DNA of 42,360 nucleotides from an uncultured Eubacteriales bacterium. GTDB taxonomy: Bacteria; Bacillota; Clostridia; Christensenellales; Aristaeellaceae. A model generated the notes under the pieces. The model was not told the origin of the DNA and did not search any database. It saw nothing but the letters and a program-made list of their open reading frames with translations. The stretch is from the NCBI GenBank assembly GCA_902765395.1, contig CACWZP010000036.1:1-42360 (forward strand). The letters are read 5' to 3'. Shown here piece after piece: positions 38,044 to 42,360 of the stretch (the first letter of the stretch is position 1; every line of letters starts with the position of its first letter). A program made the position numbers and the translations under genes.

Positions 38044-38754
38044 ATGTTCACCACCACCCTTCACGCCCGCTTCGCCGCCGCGGGCATCCCCCTGACGGAC
38101 GGCCAGGCGGCGCAGTTCGAGCGCTATCACGCCATGCTCACCGAGGCCAACGCCAGAATGAACCTGACCCGGGTGCCGGACGACGCGCTGGAGGCCATCG
38201 ACCGCAACTACCTGGACTGCGCCTGCGCGCTGGCCGAGGATTTTCCCGAGGCGCGCACCGCCGTGGACGTGGGCAGCGGCGCAGGCTTCCCGGGCATCCC
38301 GCTGGCGATCCTGCGGCCCGACATCCGCTTCACGCTGGTCGACGCCCTGGGCAAGCGGGTGGATTTCCTGAACTCGGTGATCGAGGCGCTGGGTCTGAAC
38401 GCCGAGGCGCTGCACCTGCGGGCCGAGGACGCCGCCCGGCGTCCCGAATTGCGGGAGGCCTTCGACCTGGCCACCGCCCGGGCCGTGGCACCGATGAACG
38501 TGCTGAGCGAGTACCTGCTGCCCTTTGTGAAGCCGGGCGGCTTTGCTCTGGCGCTGAAGGGTCCCGGGCTGGACGAGGAGCTTTCCCTGGCGGAAAACGC
38601 CATCGCCCTGCTGGGCGGTCGGCTGGAGCGCACCCAGCCGCTGGCCATCCCCGGCCGGGACTGGGACCACCGCGCTGCCTGGATCGAGAAGGTCGCGCCG
38701 ACGCCGGCGAAGTATCCCCGGCGGGCCGGCCTGGCGGAAAAGCGGCCGCTGTGA
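38044..38754 (+). CDS. rsmG: 16S rRNA (guanine-527-N7)-methyltransferase RsmG
   Basis: The 236 residues match the RsmG length. SAM-binding motif I is TAVDVGSGAGFPGIPLAILR, preceded by the family segment ARMNLTRVPD. ATARAVAPMNVLSEYLLPFV is the usual later motif, and the C-terminus has YPRRAGLAEKRPL. It methylates G527 in the 530 loop of 16S rRNA, and loss causes low-level streptomycin resistance in several bacteria. An AAGGAG site lies 10 nt before ATG 38044. Its usual neighbour mnmG is not adjacent. Confidence 0.97.
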   Translation: MFTTTLHARFAAAGIPLTDGQAAQFERYHAMLTEANARMNLTRVPDDALEAIDRNYLDCACALAEDFPEARTAVDVGSGAGFPGIPLAILRPDIRFTLVDALGKRVDFLNSVIEALGLNAEALHLRAEDAARRPELREAFDLATARAVAPMNVLSEYLLPFVKPGGFALALKGPGLDEELSLAENAIALLGGRLERTQPLAIPGRDWDHRAAWIEKVAPTPAKYPRRAGLAEKRPL

Positions 38755-38871
38755 TCGAACGGAATCAGAAGCGACAGCCGCCTGCCTCGCAATCTTCTTC
38801 AATTTGGCATAAACCCGCCCCCTCCTGAATATCCTAATCCCTGTAATCAATCCAATTCAGGAGGACAACCC

Positions 38872-39108
38872 ATGAAAAAGATGATCGCGCTGATGCTCGC
38901 ACTGCTCGTCCTGACGCTGGCCCTGTCGGCCTGCGAGGGCAAGACCACCACCACCGTCACCGCCACGGAGGCGCCCGCCCCCGAGGCCACCGCCGAACCG
39001 GAGCCCACCACCGTGCCCGAGGGCGTGGAGAACGCCGCGGATAACGTGGGCGAAGCGGTGGACGACGCCGTGGACACCCCCGCCGAGAACGCGGCCGGGG
39101 CAAACTGA
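38872..39108 (+). CDS. Small lipoprotein, 78 aa
   Basis: The signal peptide MKKMIALMLALLVLTLALSA ends in a lipobox LSAC, with Cys21 as the lipidated residue. The mature 58 residues are acidic and low in complexity (Glu, Ala, Pro, Thr), without cysteines or known motifs. An AGGAGG site lies 7 nt before the ATG. It should be anchored to the outer face of the membrane; the function is unknown. Confidence 0.85.
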   Translation: MKKMIALMLALLVLTLALSACEGKTTTTVTATEAPAPEATAEPEPTTVPEGVENAADNVGEAVDDAVDTPAENAAGAN

Positions 39109-39289
39109 TGAGCACCGGGGCATCGCCCCGGACCCCTTTTGCTGCCGCGCAAGCGCAGGGCGCTCAACCCCATTTACTGCCGCGTGAGCGCAGGGCGCTC
39201 AACCCCATTTACTGCCGCGCACTCAAGCGACAATTTCCCGGCCCACTGATTCAAGGCCGGGAAATTTGCGTACATATAGAACGACCATG

Positions 39290-39895
39290 CCGGAAGTGCC
39301 CGCATGCAGGCCCAAAGTCTTCCCCATCTCAATGGGTTTGGGCGCCTGGAAAACAGTCCAGTGGACTTTTTTGCGAGAACGGGTCGGCAGACCCCGGAGA
39401 GGGGGACCGCTTGCGGTGGTGGGGCACTTCTCCAGAAATGTCCCATTCCTCGCTGCTCCCCTCTCGCACGGCGGCCTGCCGAGTCGTGAATTGAAGCGAG
39501 CGGCTCGGCGCGTGGTGCCGAACGCGAAGCTTCACTGAACAGCGAGCGCAGGCCGCCAAAAAAGACCGTCCCCCGGTTTCCCAATCGCAATGCACCAGCG
39601 GTAAGGACCTCATCCGTCTTGCTGAGCTTCGCTTGCAATCCACCTTCCCCATCGGGGGATGGCTTTTGGCAGGCGGCGCAACGCCGCCCCTGCAGAATAT
39701 GCACAGGAAGCCGGACTGCCACCTTCCTCGCTGCTCCCCTCTCGCACGGCGGCCTGCCGAGTCGTGAATTGAAGCGAGCGGCTCGGCGCAGGGTGCCGAA
39801 CGCGAAGCTTCACTGAACAGCGAGTGCAGGCCGCCAAAAAAGATCGTCCCCCGGTTTCCTTATGCCAAAAGATCGTCCCCCGGATTCCCATGACA
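39290..39895. repeat. Mosaic intergenic repeat, copy 5 (two direct copies of a hairpin unit)
   Basis: Two copies, 278 bp apart (39446-39582 and 39724-39860), differ at about five positions. Each has the hairpin unit bounded by GGCGGCCTGC (39470, 39748) and GCAGGCCGCC (39548-39557, 39826-39835) and the tail AAAAAAGAnCGTCCCCCGGT. Part of the tail repeats a third time at about 39867-39892. The copies match the unit at 30031-30118 in inverse orientation. No gene lies between the lipoprotein gene and the next terminator. Confidence 0.85.
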
Positions 39896-39903
39896 TCCAA
39901 AAC

Positions 39904-39936
39904 AACGAGGCCCCGGCAGATTGCCGGGGCCTCGTT
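39904..39936 (-). terminator. Terminator after the second SH3-domain gene
   Basis: AACGAGGCCCCGGCA and TGCCGGGGCCTCGTT pair perfectly around a 3-nt loop. On the minus strand GTTTTGG follows. Confidence 0.85.
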
Positions 39937-39948
39937 TCACTCTCCCTC

Positions 39949-40848
39949 TCAGTGCGCCCAGTTGTAGGCCTTGTCGATGGCGTCCTGGTGGTTCTCGTTC
40001 ACGGACTCGGTGCCGTGGGTCTTGCTGCCCGCCATGTGCAGGCAGAACTGCCCGTCGTAGCCGTTGCCGGTGATGGTCTGGTCGCCGTGGGGCATGGTGT
40101 TGATGGAGCAGGCCACGTACTTGCCGCCAGCATACAGGATCACCGGGATGCAGTCCCAGGAAAAGCTGCCGCCCGCGATCTTCTTCAGCTTGCGGGTATC
40201 CGAGGCGGTGGCGGGCTCGCAGTCGGCGTGGTTGTGGCCGCCCATGCGCTTGATCTTCAGGGAAATGCCGCTGTTCACGGCGTAGATGTAGCCGTAGTCG
40301 CCGGTGTCCAGCACGGAGCTGCCGCCGTTAAACCAGTTCAGCTTCACCACCTTGCTCTTCCAGGAGCCGCTGCTCTTCTTTGTCGAACCGGTAGAGGTCT
40401 TTGTCTTGCTGCTGGACACGGCGGAGGAGGGCACATAGCCGGTCCTGGAACCGCTGGCGTTCTGTACTCGCAGATAATTGCCACTGGCGCCCACCACGTA
40501 CAGCTTGGTGTTCACCTTCACCGATACCCCGGCCGACGCGGACGAGGCGGTCCTGTAGATGTGGGTGCTCTTGTTGGTGTAGCCGACGCGGCGGGAGGAC
40601 GTGTTCAGGTATTTCACCGGCACATATCCGGTCACGCCCTTCACGCTCACCTTCGCCCAGCTGCCAGAGATGCTCTTCACGCTCACCGACGCGCCCTTTG
40701 CCAGGGGCACGCTGTCGGAGGCGGTGGAGCGGGATTTATAGAACCGGGCGGAGCTGCTGTTCACCTTCGCGCCGGAGGCCTGTGCCGCCGCGCTCATCAG
40801 CATCAGCGCCGCCATCAGCCCGCAAAGCAGCATCCTCAAACGTTTCAT
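39949..40848 (-). CDS. Secreted SH3-domain protein with an unassigned Cys/His C-terminal domain
   Basis: The 299-residue protein has a signal peptide (MKRLRMLLCGLMAALMLMSA, cleaved near AQA-SG) and two SH3-type repeats (about residues 28-150), each with a GYVP ending. After a Ser/Thr/Lys linker comes a domain of about 135 residues. It contains GGHNHADCEPAT, FSWDCIPVILY, INTMPHGDQ and GQFCLHMAGSKTHGTESVNE, ending NHQDAIDKAYNWAH. The paired Cys/His residues and the S-K-T-H-G string suggest an enzyme acting on the wall, perhaps of transpeptidase or peptidase type; I cannot name it. A GAGGAG site precedes the ATG and a TATAAT box lies about 25 bp further up. Confidence 0.85.
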   Translation of the reverse strand: MKRLRMLLCGLMAALMLMSAAAQASGAKVNSSSARFYKSRSTASDSVPLAKGASVSVKSISGSWAKVSVKGVTGYVPVKYLNTSSRRVGYTNKSTHIYRTASSASAGVSVKVNTKLYVVGASGNYLRVQNASGSRTGYVPSSAVSSSKTKTSTGSTKKSSGSWKSKVVKLNWFNGGSSVLDTGDYGYIYAVNSGISLKIKRMGGHNHADCEPATASDTRKLKKIAGGSFSWDCIPVILYAGGKYVACSINTMPHGDQTITGNGYDGQFCLHMAGSKTHGTESVNENHQDAIDKAYNWAH

Positions 40849-41201
40849 GCGATGTACGCTCCTCGTATTGTATTATACTGTTCTCAACCTGAAATGCGAT
40901 ATTCTGTCGGCGTCTTTTCCGCCAGGGCTGCACGCCGAATTCTTGACAGACACTCCGAGTATGCCTGCGAATTCTCTGCTTGCCCTGACGAAAAATCCGC
41001 TCGACATCCTTGTTACATTTCAGATCGAGAATAGTATTACCATCCATCGGTATTATATTACATATTTATTGAAATTGGTCATTTGCCCTGAAACATATCT
41101 GCTTTCGCCATGGAAACGCCACGCAATTTGGGTTTCAGGTCCCAAAATGCGCAAAGTTTACAGGCCCGTGTTAGAATGAGAGCGTCATAATTCAGGAGAG
41201 G
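40849..41201. other. Divergent spacer without a convincing gene
   Basis: It contains a TATAAT box for the SH3 gene on the minus strand and a TAGAAT box (about 41171) for the PP-loop gene on the plus strand, both without good -35 boxes. A possible hairpin is TTTGGG/CCCAAA near 41128-41148. The middle is AT-rich. Confidence 0.4.
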
Positions 41202-42053
41202 ATGAGGGTCGTGACACGGGAAATGACCGAGATCCAGCGCATGGAGCAGCGCCTGATGACGGACCTGCGCAAGCCCATCTGGCGGCCCTTCATGCGCGCC
41301 ATCCGGGACTATCGGCTGATCCGGCCGGGCGATAAGATCGCCGTGTGCGTCTCCGGCGGCAAGGATTCCATGCTGCTGGCCGTGCTGATGCGGCTGCTGC
41401 AAAGGCACAGCGAGGTGCCCTTCGAGGCGGTCAACCTGGTCATGGACCCGGGCTACAGCCCCGCGAATCGCCGCCAGATAGAGGAAAACGCCGGGCGGCT
41501 GGGCCTGGATTACACGCTGGTCGAGAGCGACGTGTTTGAGGTGGCCGACGCCCAGACCGGCGAGGACGAGGTGCCCTGCTTCCTCTGTGCGCGGATGCGC
41601 CGCGGCTGCCTCTATCGCAATGCCCAGGCCCTGGGCTGCAACAAACTGGCGCTGGGGCACCACTACGACGACGTGATCGAGACCACGCTGATGGCCATGC
41701 TCTACGGCGGCCAGATCCAGGCCATGCCGCCCATGCTGCGCGCCGCGAATTTCCCCGGCATGTCGGTAATCCGGCCCCTCTACCGGGTGCGCGAGGCCGA
41801 CATTTGCGCCTGGCGGGACGCGTTCGGCCTCAAATTCATCGGCTGCGCCTGCCGGCTCACCGAGAATACCGCCCGGGACGAATCCGCCTCCGCCCGCCTG
41901 CAAACCAAGCGGCTTATCGCATCCCTCCACCAGTCCAACCCCAAGGTGGAGCAGAACATCTTCAACAGCATCCACCGCGTTCAGCTGGACACCCTGGTGG
42001 GCTGGAAGCACAAGGGCGAATTGCACAGCTTTTTGGAGGATTTCATTGATTAA
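41202..42053 (+). CDS. TtcA-family PP-loop tRNA-modifying protein
   Basis: The 283-residue protein has the ATP-pyrophosphatase PP-loop CVSGGKDSMLLAVLM (about residues 48-62). It also has a CxxC pair in VPCFLCARMRRG (about 127-130), LGHHYDDVIETTLMAMLYGG, and further cysteines in IGCACRLTEN. These fit the TtcA group, which uses a [4Fe-4S] cluster to thiolate C32 of tRNA. TilS (tRNA-Ile lysidine synthase) is the closest alternative, but the cysteines favour TtcA. The start is uncertain: ATG 41202 sits only 3 nt after GGAG, while GTG 41211 has better spacing from AGGAGAGG. A TtcA-like sulfur transferase with another target is possible. Confidence 0.85.
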   Translation: MRVVTREMTEIQRMEQRLMTDLRKPIWRPFMRAIRDYRLIRPGDKIAVCVSGGKDSMLLAVLMRLLQRHSEVPFEAVNLVMDPGYSPANRRQIEENAGRLGLDYTLVESDVFEVADAQTGEDEVPCFLCARMRRGCLYRNAQALGCNKLALGHHYDDVIETTLMAMLYGGQIQAMPPMLRAANFPGMSVIRPLYRVREADICAWRDAFGLKFIGCACRLTENTARDESASARLQTKRLIASLHQSNPKVEQNIFNSIHRVQLDTLVGWKHKGELHSFLEDFID

Positions 42054-42154
42054 GGATGGCGCGGCGGCCATCCCTTTTCTTTTGCGTATGACGGTTCCCG
42101 GCAGGAATTCCGTCCTCGTACTCGCACGCCTCGTTTCCAGTCATTGCATGCTCT

Positions 42155-42255
42155 GATTTGTACATCCCCCTGTAGGGGCAGCGTTGTGCCGCCCTCCAGC
42201 CCTCCCCTATGGGGAAGGTGGCATTTGCGAAGCAAATGACGGAAGAGGTCTCCGT
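42155..42255. repeat. Mosaic intergenic repeat, copy 6 (short)
   Basis: TGTAGGGGCAGCGTTGTGCC, CCCTCCCCTATGGGGAAGGT and a CAAATGACGGAAGAGGTC ending match modules at 24300-24430 and 29768-29825. Confidence 0.65.
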
Positions 42256-42267
42256 CCGCCACTTTCC

Positions 42268-42301
42268 AAAAAGAAAAGAGGACATTCTTTCGAATGTCCT
42301 C
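42268..42301 (-). terminator. Terminator of the rRNA operon
   Basis: On the minus strand GAGGACATTC and GAATGTCCTC pair perfectly around GAAA and are followed by TTTTCTTTTT. Confidence 0.95.
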
Positions 42302-42307
42302 ATTGAG

Positions 42308-42360
42308 ATCCGGCGACGACCTACCCTACCGGGCCGTTTCCAGCCAAGTACTATCAGCGT
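42308..42360 (-). rRNA. rrf: 5S ribosomal RNA, 3' end (partial)
   Basis: The last 53 bases read on the minus strand give the typical 3' part of 5S rRNA: GATAGTACTTGGCTGGAAAC, then GGCCCGGTAGGGTAGGTCG, then TCGCCGGAT. The gene continues beyond the right edge. A strong terminator lies a few bases after its end, so this is the tail of an rRNA operon. Confidence 0.92.

Noticed and set aside
40736-41047. Minus-strand frame with LKCNKDVERIFRQGKQ, which looks like the start of RNase P protein RnpA
   Set aside because: The similarity covers only a short stretch, later conserved RnpA residues are missing, and most of the frame overlaps the promoter and signal-peptide region of the SH3 gene.
20115-42255. 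The regular repeats as a possible CRISPR array
   Set aside because: Repeat units are palindromic modules in mixed orientation with unequal spacing; there are no uniform spacers and no cas genes.

Overview
The window is about 42 kb of a GC-rich Firmicutes (Clostridia-type) chromosome. The evidence is a SpoIIE sporulation phosphatase, a Trp T-box leader, an AddB-type nuclease, pyruvate:ferredoxin oxidoreductase, consensus sigma-A promoters with AGGAGG-type ribosome binding sites, and many U-tailed terminators. A spore-forming or formerly spore-forming anaerobe, such as an uncultured gut clostridium, fits best; that placement is inference.

Region 1 (1 to about 9560) is an integrated mobilizable element abutting the 3' end of a tRNA-Asn gene. 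It holds a type I methyltransferase and specificity subunit (HsdM, partial HsdS) and a zinc-knuckle protein resembling DUF6076. It also holds a phage-type replisome-organizer domain, MobC and a MOBP relaxase, an HTH regulator paired with a nucleotidyltransferase behind a palindromic operator, and a tyrosine integrase. No conjugation ATPase or HsdR is visible; the left end lies outside the window. Several element genes lack a clean ATG start, which suggests decay or unusual initiation.

Region 2 (9567 to about 24200) is core metabolism on the minus strand: tRNA-Asn, PFOR, a sugar ABC transporter (binding protein and two permeases, no ATPase), SpoIIE (frameshifted as given), a SpoU-family RNA methyltransferase, glutamyl-tRNA synthetase and aldose 1-epimerase.

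Region 3 (24200 to 42360) mixes strands: an MBL-fold hydrolase, two envelope-type proteins of unknown role, a HAD phosphatase, a TrpB-like enzyme behind a Trp T-box, AddB without AddA, two secreted SH3-repeat proteins, a frameshifted NAD-dependent epimerase, RsmG, a small lipoprotein, a TtcA-like PP-loop protein, and the 3' end of a 5S rRNA gene at the right edge.

The intergenic DNA is the most unusual part. Six or more spacers carry a mosaic family of GC-rich palindromic repeats, four of which contain hairpin units bounded by GGCGGCCTGC/GCAGGCCGCC. Four other spacers carry 7-bp-periodic tandem repeats arranged as inverted pairs. One heptamer tract is interrupted by a 168-bp near-perfect palindrome with TTAA at both ends, which looks like a miniature transposable element. 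No CRISPR array was seen.
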